The notes below the pieces were generated by a model that worked only from the letters and a program-made list of their open reading frames with translations, had not been told where the DNA came from and searched no databases. From positions 91,121,285 through 91,185,284 of the forward strand of contig NC_079488.1 in NCBI RefSeq assembly GCF_020520425.1: 64,000 nt of DNA, in the 5' to 3' direction. Position 1 is the stretch's first letter; each line of letters starts with the position of its first letter. Below, piece by piece: positions 1 through 10,432 of this stretch. The translations under genes were made by a program, and so were the position numbers. The DNA is from Spinacia oleracea (lineage: Eukaryota; Streptophyta; Magnoliopsida; Caryophyllales; Amaranthaceae).

Positions 1-400
1 GAATGTATTGTGTAATTACTAATCATCATCATAAAAATCAACAATATTTGTTGTTCTGAAAGAATTAATACTTAATCACAACTCACAATTAAGAGTAATA
101 CTTGGTATAATACTAGTATGTTATTAAGAAGAATAGATTGAGTAATGTAGCAACGTTTTTCGAATACGGCTATGTTTTGAAAGAGTATATGTTTTCCAAT
201 TGGAGTAAGGAATAGGATGTCATCATTAACAAGAATATGGAGCTTTTCTAAACTCCACCATTTACAATCTACATTAAAAAGCGGATTACTCTTGCGTAGA
301 TCTGTTCCACAATAATATTAGTGTGGACTCAAAATCAATAGTTTTCTCTAGCACCCTTTTTACATCCATAAGGACTTCTATTGCTCATATAGTAACTATA
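1..400. other. intergenic, nothing recognised
   Basis: AT-rich sequence without a supported coding region, repeat or RNA gene. The last bases lead into the target duplication of the next element. Confidence 0.6.
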
Positions 401-409
401 ATAAATTAA

Positions 410-849
410 GGCAAATTTGCCAAATACAACCTCATAAAGTTTTCTGTTTGCCAATTACAACCTCAAATTTATAATTTTGCCAATTACAACCTTAAACTTG
501 CACATCTATTTTAAATTACAACCCGAAACCATTTTCCGGCAAAAATCACCGGAAAATGATGTCATAACGTTATTAAAAAAAATTATGAAGCGCAAAAAAA
601 AAAAAAAATTGATTTTTTTTTTGTTTGTTTTAATTCTTATGTATCGATTTAATTTTTTTATAGAAATTATGTAACTATTTTTTTAATAACATTATGACAT
701 CATCTTCCGGTGATTTTTGCCGGAAAATAATTTCGGGTTGTAATTTAAAATGGATGTATAAGTTTAAGGTTGTAATAGGCAAAAATAGAAATTTGAGGTT
801 GTAATTGGCAAATAGAAAACTTTATTAGGTTGTATTTGACAAATTTTCC
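410..849. mobile_element. Mutator-type MITE with long inverted repeats
   Basis: The two halves are near-perfect inverted copies of each other over about 180 bp; both contain 'ccaattacaacctcaaat' or its complement. The tips are GGCAAATTTGCC on the left and, reversed, GGAAAATTTGTC on the right. The 9-bp sequence ATAAATTAA flanks it at 401-409 and 850-858. Long terminal inverted repeats plus a 9-bp target duplication are the mark of Mutator-like elements. The T/A-rich middle (about 580-690) has no convincing gene, so the element is non-autonomous. Confidence 0.8.
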
Positions 850-858
850 ATAAATTAA

Positions 859-1251
859 ACACCAAAATTCTTAGACATAGTAACCATTTTTTAAGCATAA
901 TAACTCTATGTTTTTAAAAGTAAATTGTAATTTAAAATCACATTATTCAAGCACAACATATATCAACGATGCCAATTTGTTATTTTTTCATACGGTTAAA
1001 AAATAAAATTAAATATACGGTTAAAATTCATTTCAAAACATGGGGAGTGCACTCCCTATAAATTTAATTTAATTTTTTAACCGTATATAAGTTTTTTTTT
1101 AATACTTGTGCTGACACATGGGGAGTGCACCAATAAATGGGTCGATGCACCCTAGTTTAGTCAATAGAGATATATAGCCAAGTAGGCCTAAGAGCAAGTC
1201 TCGGTCAATTGCCCAAAATGCAGCATTGATTCACTTTCAGGAAGTGTAACT
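859..1251. other. intergenic with a short direct repeat
   Basis: No gene seen. The phrase 'catggggagtgcac' occurs near 1040 and 1118, and 'tacggttaaaa' recurs close by in both orientations, so a small decayed repeat is likely, but its edges cannot be set. Confidence 0.4.
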
Positions 1252-2045
1252 AGGGTTGTCAAATCGGATCTTTGGATTTGTTATAAGCGGTTCGAGTCAC
1301 ATCGAAATCGAATAATTTCGGGTACGGTCAATGTTTTTATCCAATTCGATTCGGAATGATTTAGACAACTTTAAGTTCAGATAAAGTCAGGTCATTTATA
1401 TATTGTATCGGGTTCGAGTTGCTTTCGATAGGTAATTTTGGTTCGGATCAATCACGAATTCGGTTTGAACTGACTCGAAAGCGATTTGGTACCGGTTTAA
1501 TTTGATTCGGGTCGACATCGACTCAGATCAGGTAGATTTTGAGATCTCTATTTTTCGGATATATTTAAAGATGGTTGTGGCCGGGCCAGCCCAACCCGGC
1601 ACGAGCACGAAAAAGCCCGAAGCCCGACCCGGCATGAAAAAAGCCCGACCCGACACGACACGAGTCTGGGCCTTAATTTTTTGGAAAAAGCACGACAAGG
1701 CACGGCATGACTCGACGCGCCATGACAAAGCACGCTAAATTTAGTAAAATTAGCCTTAGGCACGACGGGCCGGCCCGGCCCGGCATGAAAACCCGTGGGC
1801 TTGGGCCCCTTTTTTTAACTTTTCGGCCCGGCACGACACGGCACGAAACAACGTGGGTCCGTCCCGGATAGGCCCACGGCCCGTGGGATCGACCGGAAGC
1901 CCGATCCGGCCCACGACCATCTTTAGATATATTCGATACAAATATCAGTTGATTTTGGTTGATTTCTCGAATGTGGTTAATTTTTTGAGGTATAACAACT
2001 ACTCCACTACTACTCAAATCTTCATCGGTCATTACAACTTCAAGT
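1252..2045. repeat. GC-rich 'cccggcacgac' repeat element with inverted flanks
   Basis: The core (about 1575-1920) is built from iterated 'gcccgacccggcacgac'-type words. It is bracketed by inverted sequences: 'atatttaaagatggttgtgg' near 1559 and, reversed, 'atatctaaagatggtcgtgg' near 1911-1930. The left part begins with 'agggttgtcaaatcggat'. A shorter relative of the core lies at 42180-42425. Open frames through the core are compositional artefacts. Family assignment is uncertain; it may be a non-autonomous DNA transposon. Confidence 0.5.
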
Positions 2046-2097
2046 AATAAAATAAAATTGACGGCCCTTTAAAAGGGACAGCTCTAAAATGAAATTA

Positions 2098-2451
2098 CTC
2101 TCTCCGTCTCTTTTTGTTCTTTACGTTTTCTTTTTGGTGTCCCAAAATATTATTTACATTTCCTTTTATATTATCACATAAATGTTTTAATATCCTATCA
2201 AAATTTGTGTCCAATTATTATTTTAACCAATTAAATTAATTGGGTCATTTAATGTCTCACACTTTTCCATTGGAACATTAAATTTTTCTCATTTTTCCAA
2301 TATAAGAATTTTAATAAAAGTGAAAACTTTATAAATAAACGTAATTTGCCTTGTTTAAATGAAAACAATAGAGGAATCTCAATGCACATTAATTAGTCGT
2401 GAAAAGGCATGCTAAATACCAAACGTAAAGAACAAAAAGAGACGGAGAGAA
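2098..2451. mobile_element. Stowaway-like MITE (family A)
   Basis: The inverted ends read CTCTCTCCGTCTCTTTTTG and its complement, and the element is flanked by TA on both sides (2096-2097 and 2452-2453). The ends match the CTCCCTCCGT consensus of plant Stowaway elements (Tc1/mariner superfamily). Relatives lie at 5388-5742, about 7141-7620 and 36319-36602. Confidence 0.85.
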
Positions 2452-2562
2452 TACATTGTTGGAGATATTAATTAACAGTTAAATGAGTATCCCATCAATA
2501 TATATAAATAAAATACAGTTAAGTAGGTATATTAGCGATTGTGTAAAATGTAAATGAGTTAA

Positions 2563-3535
2563 GGTAGTGTTTGGATACAACCATTTCATTTCAAATGACT
2601 CCTTCAATTCTGGGAATTCAAATGGTGACTTCAATTCCAAATTCTCTGTTTGATAAAATCAAGAATTTTAAATGCATCATTTCAAATTCATTGTGTTTGG
2701 ATATAATAGAACATCAATTTCAGAAATTTTAATTTCCTAATTCAACTCTTAATCTCTCCCTAACTCATAATACCAAAAAAAATAACAAAAATAAAATAAC
2801 TACTTCATGCTAATTCTTATTTATACGATTGATCTCCATTGTTTTCCACTTACAAATACTATGATTTTGCACTTAGAGTTATCTCTTCTAGTTTTGAAGG
2901 TGCTTGTCATTCCTTAATCCCATTTTCTTCGATTTTCACATAATTTACTGAAATTGGAAAATGTAGAGGGTTTGTAGTGGTGATATTCGAGAACGAGATC
3001 GAAGACGCAATTGAGGAAATGAACGGCACAGCTATCCACGCGGTGGAGGCGATAGTGGTGGATGGCAGTGATGGTCGCGAGGGTGGAAGCGGTGGTTACG
3101 GCCTTACGGAGGTGGTCTTCGTGAAGGCGGGTGGTGGACATGGGTAGGGAGAAGAGAAGGTGATTGTAAGAGAAGCTAGAGAACGTAGTGGAGAACTGGC
3201 GGTTGAGGACTTGACGCAGTGGTGAACGGGGGAGATAGAGTGGGGTTGGGAGAGGAGAGAGAATGAATTTTGAGGTTTGAAAAACTGTAAAAAATGAAAG
3301 AAAATTAATTAGGTCATGAGGAGAAAGAGCAAAAGAGGTGAGAGACAACCCAATGTGGAATTAAAATGATGTGGTTTGCCGGTTTGGATTGAAATTTCAA
3401 ATTTATCAAAATGGACTTATTTTTTTATTGGCTTGGATTTGGCCGTAATCCAATTCCAAATTCCAACTACATCCAAACAAGTGAATTGGGCCAAATCCAG
3501 AATTTCAAATGAATTTTCAATTACCAAACATGCCA
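2563..3535. mobile_element. Non-autonomous DNA transposon carrying a gene fragment
   Basis: The element runs from GGTAGTGTTTGG to CCAAACATGCCA, which are imperfect inverted copies, and is flanked by TAA at 2560-2562 and 3536-3538. A 3-bp TAA target duplication fits PIF/Harbinger (Tourist-like) elements. Subterminal regions repeat 'tgtttggat' and 'aattccaaatt' words in both orientations. The middle (about 2930-3160) is much more GC-rich and looks like captured host sequence, described separately. No transposase is present. Confidence 0.65.
2956..3145 (+). pseudogene. Captured fragment of a glycine-rich RNA-binding protein (RRM C-terminal half)
   Basis: One plus-strand frame reads KCRGFVVVIFENEIEDAIEE followed by MNG, then about 12 residues and IVVDGSDGREGGSGGYG. 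This follows the RNP1 line of an RRM (RGFGFVTF), the DAIEEMNG helix, the last strand and the start of a glycine-rich tail, as in plant GRP7/GRP8-type proteins. The first RRM half and any start codon are missing, and a stop ends the frame at 3143-3145. The minus strand is also open for about 140 codons, but that frame resembles nothing I know and is probably a shadow. Recognition is by motif order only. Confidence 0.5.
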
Positions 3536-3538
3536 TAA

Positions 3539-5387
3539 AGGAGTAATTAATTCACACATGATTTTGATTGACATTAAAAACTTACCATATATATACGACC
3601 TACATTCGACTAAAATAGCAGTAATCTAGAAGATAAAATTTTACGTACACATTCCATCTGCATGGACAAAACGACCTCGCACAAGACATTATTCGATTAG
3701 ACCCAAATCAATTATACCCATTTCGTAACCGACCGATGATCCTATTTGACAACCCTATATTTAGATGCATGCATGGGCCTTATACAGTTATACAATATGT
3801 GAGTTCCTTAATATGAAGGGTAAGGGATCGATAGCCACTAGCCCCAAGACTTGAGCTACAAGCTTAGTGATGATGGAATGTCAAACATGGCGATCGAATT
3901 AATCAATTTCTTTATCAATAAGTCTTCTCCTTAATGTATTAAAGCTAGATTCCTTAGATTTTTACTGTTACAAGACTTCCAAAGAGTGAAAACAAAGTAA
4001 GGCATTGTTTTCGTTTTTTACTTTTTAAGGGCTTTAATCGTAGGAGGATAGATTGAACACATTTTAACTATTAGGTAAGTAAATTAAGTGTTGGAATTTA
4101 TTGCTAACTTGAAAACCATTCATTCAATTATCTGCATCTACATCTGCCTCTGCCTCTGCCTCTGCCAAACTCAAATTTAATGTTACATTGCTGCTACGTA
4201 CCATGTCAGTATACAGTATACACCAACCCCTTATTTATTATCCAACGTAGGCTACGTAGCAAAACAAATGGATGGAGACGTACTGTATAATGCGCCAATA
4301 TTATATTGGCGAATCCAAGATGAGCAGTGACGGATCTTGACACTTTTACGAGGGGCCATGAGAAAAATTATGCAATATAATATGTAATTTATACTTGGTA
4401 TAATTGTATACAAATTTTAGATTTTTTTAGTATGGAATTGTGTTTTACTTTAAAAGATGTTTTCCATGGAAAATTATTTTTCACTGAAAATATTTTACAC
4501 CAAACTAAAAGGAGCCTTACTACATACGCGATTTCGTTAATTCCAGCCCCACGTCATTAATTATCTTGTTATATAGCATGTTTTATCCACCTACTTGAAA
4601 AGGTACGAAGTACTTGATCCACCAAGTTTTTCTCATAAAATTGACCAACAAAACAACAACTATTTAGAAATCTGAATTTGTTTAGTTGAGTTGTTGCCCA
4701 TTTTTTGCCAAACCCATAGCTCTGACCTTGCAATTTAAAACAGGCTTTGGCTTTGGCTTTGGCTTTGAACTTTTTGATAATTTTATGACTAGGAACATGT
4801 CTTATAATTTAGGCTTCAGTTGACAATTTTATAACCAAACATGTTCTTTTGGTATGTTATTATACTCCGTACTTCGTATTATAGGAGTGTTACAGCATGC
4901 ATTGAGATTTGAGAGAAGACACACAAGACAGATCACAGATGGAACCTAAATCTAATCCATTGGTGTACCTTTGTTTGATGAGCTAAAAAAAGTAAAACCA
5001 AAAATTGATGAGTAGGCCTATATTTAAATTAAAAACCAAGAACAATTAAAGTTAGATTTAATTTTAATATAGGTAAGCTAATATTTATTATTTGATCAGC
5101 TGATGTTGTGTTTAATAAAAATTATCCTTACGTGTCAGAATTTTTTGTTTTAATTCAATGCAATTGTGTCCTTTTCTTAATTATACTAACTTCGTTCCAA
5201 AATACATGTAATATTTTTTAACATATTCCATCACGCTTCTTTAGACATTAATATCTCTAATTGTGTATAAGTATAAATTATAAAAAATTTATATTTGAAA
5301 TTCTTGCATTGATAAAAATTGAACATCTCAAATGTTTTTTTCTTATATAAAGGTGAAAGAAAGATTGTCAAAGTTAATTGATAAATA
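3539..5387. other. intergenic with hexanucleotide repeats
   Basis: No coding region is supported. A CTCTGC-type hexanucleotide repeat lies at about 4138-4168 and a GGCTTT repeat at about 4744-4770. 'agggttgtcaaat' occurs in reverse near 3735-3755, suggesting a decayed relative of the left part of the 1252-2045 repeat. Confidence 0.5.
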
Positions 5388-5742
5388 CTCCCTCCTTCTC
5401 TTTTTGTTCTTTACGTTTTTCTTTTTGGTTGTCCCAAAATGTTCTTTACATTTTCTTTTATATTATCACATAAATGATTTTATATTCTATCAAAATTTGT
5501 GTCTAATTATTATTTTAACCAATTAAATTATTTGAGTCACTTAATCTCTCACACTTTCTCATTGGACATTAAAAAAAAATCATTTTTCAATATAAGAATT
5601 TTGATTAAAGTGGAAACATTATAAATAAACGTAATTTGCCTTGTTTGAATTAAAAAAATAGAGAAATCTCAATGCACATTAATTAATCGTTAAAACGCCG
5701 TGTGAAATATCAAACGTAAAGAACAAAAAGAGACGGATGAAA
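5388..5742. mobile_element. Stowaway-like MITE (family A)
   Basis: It starts CTCCCTCCTTCTCTTTTTG and ends with the complementary 'caaaaagagacgg', with TA on each side (5386-5387 and 5743-5744). The interior is collinear with the copy at 2098-2451, including 'attatcacataaatg' and 'aatgcacattaatta'. Confidence 0.85.
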
Positions 5743-5797
5743 TAATGTCCAATTACAAAATGATGCATATATTACGGAACCGGTGTAATACGAAGTA

Positions 5798-6087
5798 CTC
5801 CCTCCGTTAAACTAGAATCTTTTAATGGTTGGGTGTAAGAGAAAATAATAAATAAATGAAGAAAGTAATAAAGTAATAAAGAAATGAAGGAGAGAGAAGA
5901 TATTTTTATGAAAGTAATAAAAAATCATAAAAGTGGGGTTGGGTGGGTGAATAGGGAAATGTGAATGAATTAAATAAGGGATGATGGGGAAATTTATGGT
6001 AAAAAGTCATGTCCCAAAATAGAAACAGGAAGATCAAATAGAAACGACATTTATAGAAACAGGAAGATAAAAAGGAAATATAGGGAG
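5798..6087. mobile_element. Stowaway-like MITE (family B)
   Basis: The ends are CTCCCTCCGTT and ATAGGGAG, with TA at 5796-5797 and 6088-6089. The interior (aaagtaataaagaaatgaag) differs from family A. No coding capacity. Confidence 0.75.
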
Positions 6088-6600
6088 TATTACATAAACG
6101 AATGAAGTGCTACAAATGCAAACAAACGAGTATTTGAAGAGGTTGACCGTTGACATTAACTGGAAGTCTGGAACACATGTGCAAGCGTGGGTGTTTCATG
6201 TCTGTGTAATGTACTATAACTTTAATATATGTAGCTATTAAATTATTGTTTCTCAACATTCTTCTTCAATCTTGACTCCTTTTTTATTGGACATTCACAA
6301 CACCAGTTCTTCTAACGTTGTGTTAATATTTGTTGGCCTATTTTTTTATGTTCTTTAACAAACATAAGATTCGGATTAATATACGTTCTATTCACATAAT
6401 AAGTTGAATAACTAAATAAGAAGCTAATCATAGATTTATTACTCGCTTCTTCTCAAATTATACTGTAATGGTTATATAGTTTCACTTTTATATCATCTGA
6501 AATATTAATATCCATTTTACATGTGTTTTTTTTTAGTGAGGTATATCACATAGTTTTCAATCAAATAATATTGATCACCTGCTGAATATTTTATCGGTTA

Positions 6601-6822
6601 AGGTCATGTTTTTTTCACCTTATTTCCACTTATTTCAGAAAAAATAAGTTCAGTTAAGTTCAGGTAAGATAAGATAAGTTCGGGAAAAATAAGGGTTGGC
6701 CAATTACAATTTATAACTAAAATAAGTTTTGATAAATTCTAATAAGTTCAGATAAGTTCAATTAAACTCATATAAGATAAGTTCATGAAAAATATGTGAA
6801 AATCAGGTGAATAGAACGCAGA
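6601..6822. mobile_element. Tourist-like MITE ('ttcagataag' family)
   Basis: A 222-bp element between two TTA triplets (6598-6600 and 6823-6825). It has inverted ends (aggtcatgtttttttcacc against ggtgaatagaacgcag) and an interior of iterated 'ttcagataagtt'. The same family is better preserved at 30503-31012. Confidence 0.65.
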
Positions 6823-6825
6823 TTA

Positions 6826-7140
6826 GTCAATCATCTTATCTATACATATTCGAAGTATAGTATATCCAGAATTAAAAGATTATGTCCTGGATAGGATTAT
6901 AGGAATTGGTTAGCTCGACAAACCGTTATGAGTCTGAGTATGTCTGCTCACCCGTAGTATTACCTGTAAATAATTAAGTGTTGTAATAGAATTGTTAATT
7001 GGACGGATAACATATTCGTTTTCGGTTTGATTGTGCATGCCGATTAGATAACTAATTGTCAAAAGCAAGCAAAGTAGACATACATGCATTATGAGACAGA
7101 ATTTAAATAAACTTTATAATTAATTTGAAATACTAATTAA
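6826..7140. other. intergenic, nothing recognised
   Basis: AT-rich sequence with no supported gene, element end or structured repeat. Confidence 0.5.
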
Positions 7141-7620
7141 TACACTCTTTGTTTTTGTTTTGATGTCTCATGTTAATCTTTATGTTTGAAATATTTTCTT
7201 TTATATTGTATGGAGTAACATAAGTATTCTTAATGTTTTGTTAAAAATCGTATAAGTGATAATTTAATCAATCAAATTGATTGGAGCACTAAATCTTTCA
7301 CATTTTTTTTCATTGGAGCATTAGATTTCTCACACTTTTCAATGTAATATTTTGGATAAAATTGAAAAAATAATCAATAAAGGTAATTTGTATTGTTTAA
7401 ATTTTTTTAAAAAGTGGAATTTTTCAAATTGTTTAGTCTAACAATTTTTTTTTGACCTGGTAAACCCAACTGAACTAGCACTTATCACAAGTTAACTAAG
7501 TGTTTCACAGTTGATTGAATTTGACCCTATAAGGTAACGAGGTGAGTTTTCCACCAACTCCACCAACTTAGTTTAGTAGTATAGTCTAACATGAAAATGC
7601 ATTCTTAAAGTGGATAATAT
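7141..7620. mobile_element. Decayed Stowaway-like MITE (family A) split by a SINE
   Basis: The order of landmarks (ttttatattgtatggag, an 'attggagcattag' pair, 'aggtaatttgtattgtt') follows the family A copies at 2098 and 5388 but is much diverged, and the terminal repeats are no longer clear. The SINE at 7444-7581 sits inside its right part, so this copy is older than that SINE. Confidence 0.5.
7444..7581 (-). mobile_element. tRNA-type SINE, minus orientation
   Basis: The element lies between two copies of TAGTCTAACA (7434-7443 and 7582-7591). Its A-rich tail is on the minus strand, seen as a T run at about 7446-7453. Read on the minus strand it contains 'ctcacctcgttacc' and then 'agtgctagttcagttgggt'. 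The SINE at 45638-45795 has the matching parts 'ctcaccttgtgac' and 'tgctggttcagtagggt'. Target duplication, tail and a second copy together make the call good. Confidence 0.75.
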
Positions 7621-8056
7621 AAGATACAGTTAAGCTAACCTGTCTATATTTATATCTGAATTAAAAAAGAAAAATGAAAAGAGGGTTTGCGCTGTAAAAT
7701 AGTGGTAGCAAGCAAAAGAGTGGTCGTGAATATGGCTGATACGTCGCCGCAACTTCTGGAAAACCTGCGTGTTCATTCAATTACGTACTACAGCTCGATC
7801 TCAATAACTCTATTCTCTACCTCTACCTCTACCTAATTTCTTCTCATCTTTGCCTGCAACACTTTGATTTTTTTTTTTTTTTTTTAGTTTTTTCATTTAA
7901 CTTTCTAACGATTTCGCCCCCTCAATTATGCTAAAAGATTACTACATACATTTTCAGATCATTAATTAACATGTAGTAGTACGTAACTACTTTGGAAATG
8001 CTTTACCTGTAAGTCTGTAACTGATTTAGGAAACAAAAGGTCTTGTTTGCACAAGT
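7621..8056. other. intergenic
   Basis: No gene supported. A short 'ctctacctctacc' repeat lies near 7813-7833, followed by a T run near 7869-7886. Confidence 0.5.
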
Positions 8057-8333
8057 TGTACAATAAATTTATTGTACACCAACATAACTTTTACTATGTT
8101 TTTATTAACTTTTATCCAGTTTTCTTAAATTTTTATATTATTAAAAAAAGATAAACATTTTAAAGGGTTAAATGATTAATTTTATTCATAATTATTGATT
8201 TTAAAGAAATATTTTTTTTATCAAAATGAAAAATTTTATCACTAAAAAATAGACAACTTTTACATATATATATAATGGTAACTTTAAGAATTTTACGTTA
8301 ACTTTAACTTCGGTGTACAATATTTATCGTACA
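8057..8333. repeat. Inverted-repeat MITE-like element
   Basis: The left end 'tgtacaataaatttattg' and the right end 'gtgtacaatatttatcgtac' are inverted relatives. Each end is itself partly palindromic, and the interior is AT-rich. No clear target duplication was found, so the superfamily is unassigned. Confidence 0.45.
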
Positions 8334-9198
8334 CACCATGTAAATAAGAATTTGTGTTTAGGAAATGATTTACGTGCCTTTATTGATTTTAGTTAGAACA
8401 AATCAAACCCCAACTCCGGCCTAATAGTCAACGCCCAACTTTAAGAGTAAGAGTAACGCTAATTTGAGCAAGAGTCTCATTGAATATTAAGATAAAATCT
8501 CTCATTTAAATGGGTGAGTATGACAAAAGTCAGAGCAAAACTCTTGTGATATAAAGACTTTATTTCAAACAATTAAGCAATAAATTCTAACTCAATTAAT
8601 TTTTATAAATTTTTATTTTCATATTTCTTAAATGAGTATGGGGGACGAAGTGATAAAATTGGGTAAGTCTGAAAGGATTTTGACAAGAATATGAGAAATT
8701 AAAATTTAATAAAAAAAAATGGATGTGGAAGTCTTACTTCGAGTGCGTCGAGGCGGATATCGGGCATGCAACAACAAACACATATCAACTAAAAGACAAA
8801 CAGCTAAAAGACAAAAAAGGAAGTATCATTCATGTAAAAAAAGTACCATTCTAATACCATTCTGTAAAAAAAAGTACCATTTGTGTTTAGAAAAGTACCA
8901 TTTAATTTTTTTTTTGTCCTTTTTCCTATTTTATCTTATGTTCTGATATGTATTCGGACACACATATCAGATATGTGTTTTTACTTCCTCGTCTTACTTC
9001 AGACTAGCCATATAATCTTGCTCTAATGTCCACCCACTAGCCCACTAGTAATACCTAGCTAGACGAAGAAACACATTTGAAAATTTGAAAGACTAATACA
9101 TACTCCTTCTATCCCTGAAAGATTGTTTCATTTGACTTTTCACAGTCTTCAATTCACGACGTAAAACGTAAATATCTCTAAATCTACACTCATAAATA
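8334..9198. other. intergenic with short 'agtaccatt' iterations
   Basis: The unit 'aaaagtaccatt' recurs several times at about 8820-8905. A related word set appears at 61222-61398. No gene is supported. Confidence 0.45.
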
Positions 9199-9466
9199 CA
9201 CTACAAGAAATTGTACTATTAACGACGGGAAATCCCGTCGCGAAAGGCCAATAATCATTCATTAATGACGGGATTTCTTGTCGCGAACCCGTCATAAAAG
9301 GGGGTCGTCGTTAATAGAAATCCCGTCGTAAATCCGTCGTAAAAGACATTTGAGACGGTTATTCCCGTCATTGTTTGGTTGTTAGCCCCGTCGCAAAAGG
9401 TTTTTGCGACGGAATTTTTGACCCGTCGTAATTAGGTTGTCGTTAAAAATACAAATTCTTGTAGTG
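9199..9466. mobile_element. CACTA-type MITE
   Basis: The ends are CACTACAAGAAATT and AATTCTTGTAGTG, with the 3-bp duplication ATA at 9196-9198 and 9467-9469. The interior repeats 'gacgggatttc' and 'cccgtcgt' words in both orientations, as subterminal repeats of CACTA (En/Spm) elements do. At 268 bp it is a deletion derivative without coding capacity. Confidence 0.85.
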
Positions 9467-9469
9467 ATA

Positions 9470-9942
9470 TTATTAAAGGTTGATATTTCAAAAATATATA
9501 CTGTAACGGATTTAACAAGGCCACATGAGTACATGACTATATTATTTCTTATACGCTAATGATAATATTTATGGTCAATATTTTCAAATTTTGAACAAAA
9601 AAATTATAATTGAGCAATATTTTAGGGAAGGAGGGAGTAAGAATTGAAGTAGAAAAAAGTCAAAGTCAATAGAGTAGTACACACACAAATAAATCCTAGA
9701 AATACAAAGACGTTTATTTGTCATATGACTTAAAAGGTGGTCCAAATCCTTTAATTTTGGTTTTGGTACGCTATATAAGGGGAAAATCAAAATCAAAATC
9801 AAAATCAAAATTGACTAGAAACTTCCTTGAGTTCCATAAAAAGTTTATCCTCATGCAATTTCTTTCAAATATTTATGACAAGTACCAACAAAAATTCGGC
9901 TAACAACTTGAATGTAACTTGACATTTAGCTTTTGCCATTTT
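9470..9942. other. intergenic, insertion target of the LTR element
   Basis: No gene is supported. An AAAATC hexanucleotide repeat lies at about 9783-9811. The last five bases, CCTAT (9943-9947), are the target site duplicated by the retrotransposon that follows. Confidence 0.5.
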
Positions 9943-9947
9943 CCTAT

Positions 9948-10431
9948 TGTACGGAGTAGAAGTGACCTAGCAGATCATTCATGTCACAGCAGACCATCGG
10001 ACGTCAGATAAGACAGATCAAGCAAAGCAACCGCAGGAAGTACCTATTGAAAGTACCACAAGTCCTCAAGAACCGCGCAGACCCTTAGGTCTGCGGGGCA
10101 ACGACCTGCTAGACGACAACATAGATACGTCGTTAAGCAAAAGGACAAACAAACAAGTACATCACTAGCGTACACGCGGCAACATCTGAATAGGCCAAAG
10201 TACTGAATAGTACGCCTATAAATACTGCCGTCCCCATTCATTTGCGGACACGTTCAATACAAGTACAATTCTTAACCCTCTCTACTTTCTCTCTCTAGAA
10301 CATTATCTCATTTGCTGACTTAGGCATCGGAGGGGGTTTCCTCGGTTAAACCCCCGAGGTTAGCTTACGTTCGTTCTGTCTGACAGGGCAGCATCACCAA
10401 GCAGGGCTCCTCCAGTTCCATACCCGGAACA
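9948..10431 (+). repeat. 5' LTR of the Tat-lineage element
   Basis: It begins TGTACGGAG and ends CCCGGAACA, so it has the usual TG...CA borders. It contains a TATAAATA box and a CT-rich stretch near 10278-10300. The next bases, AGTGGCGCTAGAAGG at 10432-10446, sit where the primer-binding site belongs; I do not assign the tRNA. Confidence 0.93.
10217..10224 (+). promoter_or_regulatory. Probable TATA box of the 5' LTR
   Basis: TATAAATA lies two thirds of the way through the LTR, followed by a GC-richer stretch and then a pyrimidine-rich leader. That is the expected place for the retroelement promoter. The 3' LTR has the same box at 21595-21602. Confidence 0.6.
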
Positions 10432-10432
10432 A

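Noticed and set aside
1502-2047. Several overlapping open frames on both strands rich in Arg, Pro and Gly
   Set aside because: They follow from the iterated 'cccggcacgac' words; open frames in many phases are expected there and no protein motif is present.
2914-3348. 144-codon minus-strand frame in the Tourist-like element
   Set aside because: It lies opposite the RRM-like plus-strand frame and resembles no protein; most likely a shadow.
10044-10241. 65-codon minus-strand frame in both LTRs
   Set aside because: Present twice only because the LTRs are identical; no motif, and it overlaps the LTR promoter.
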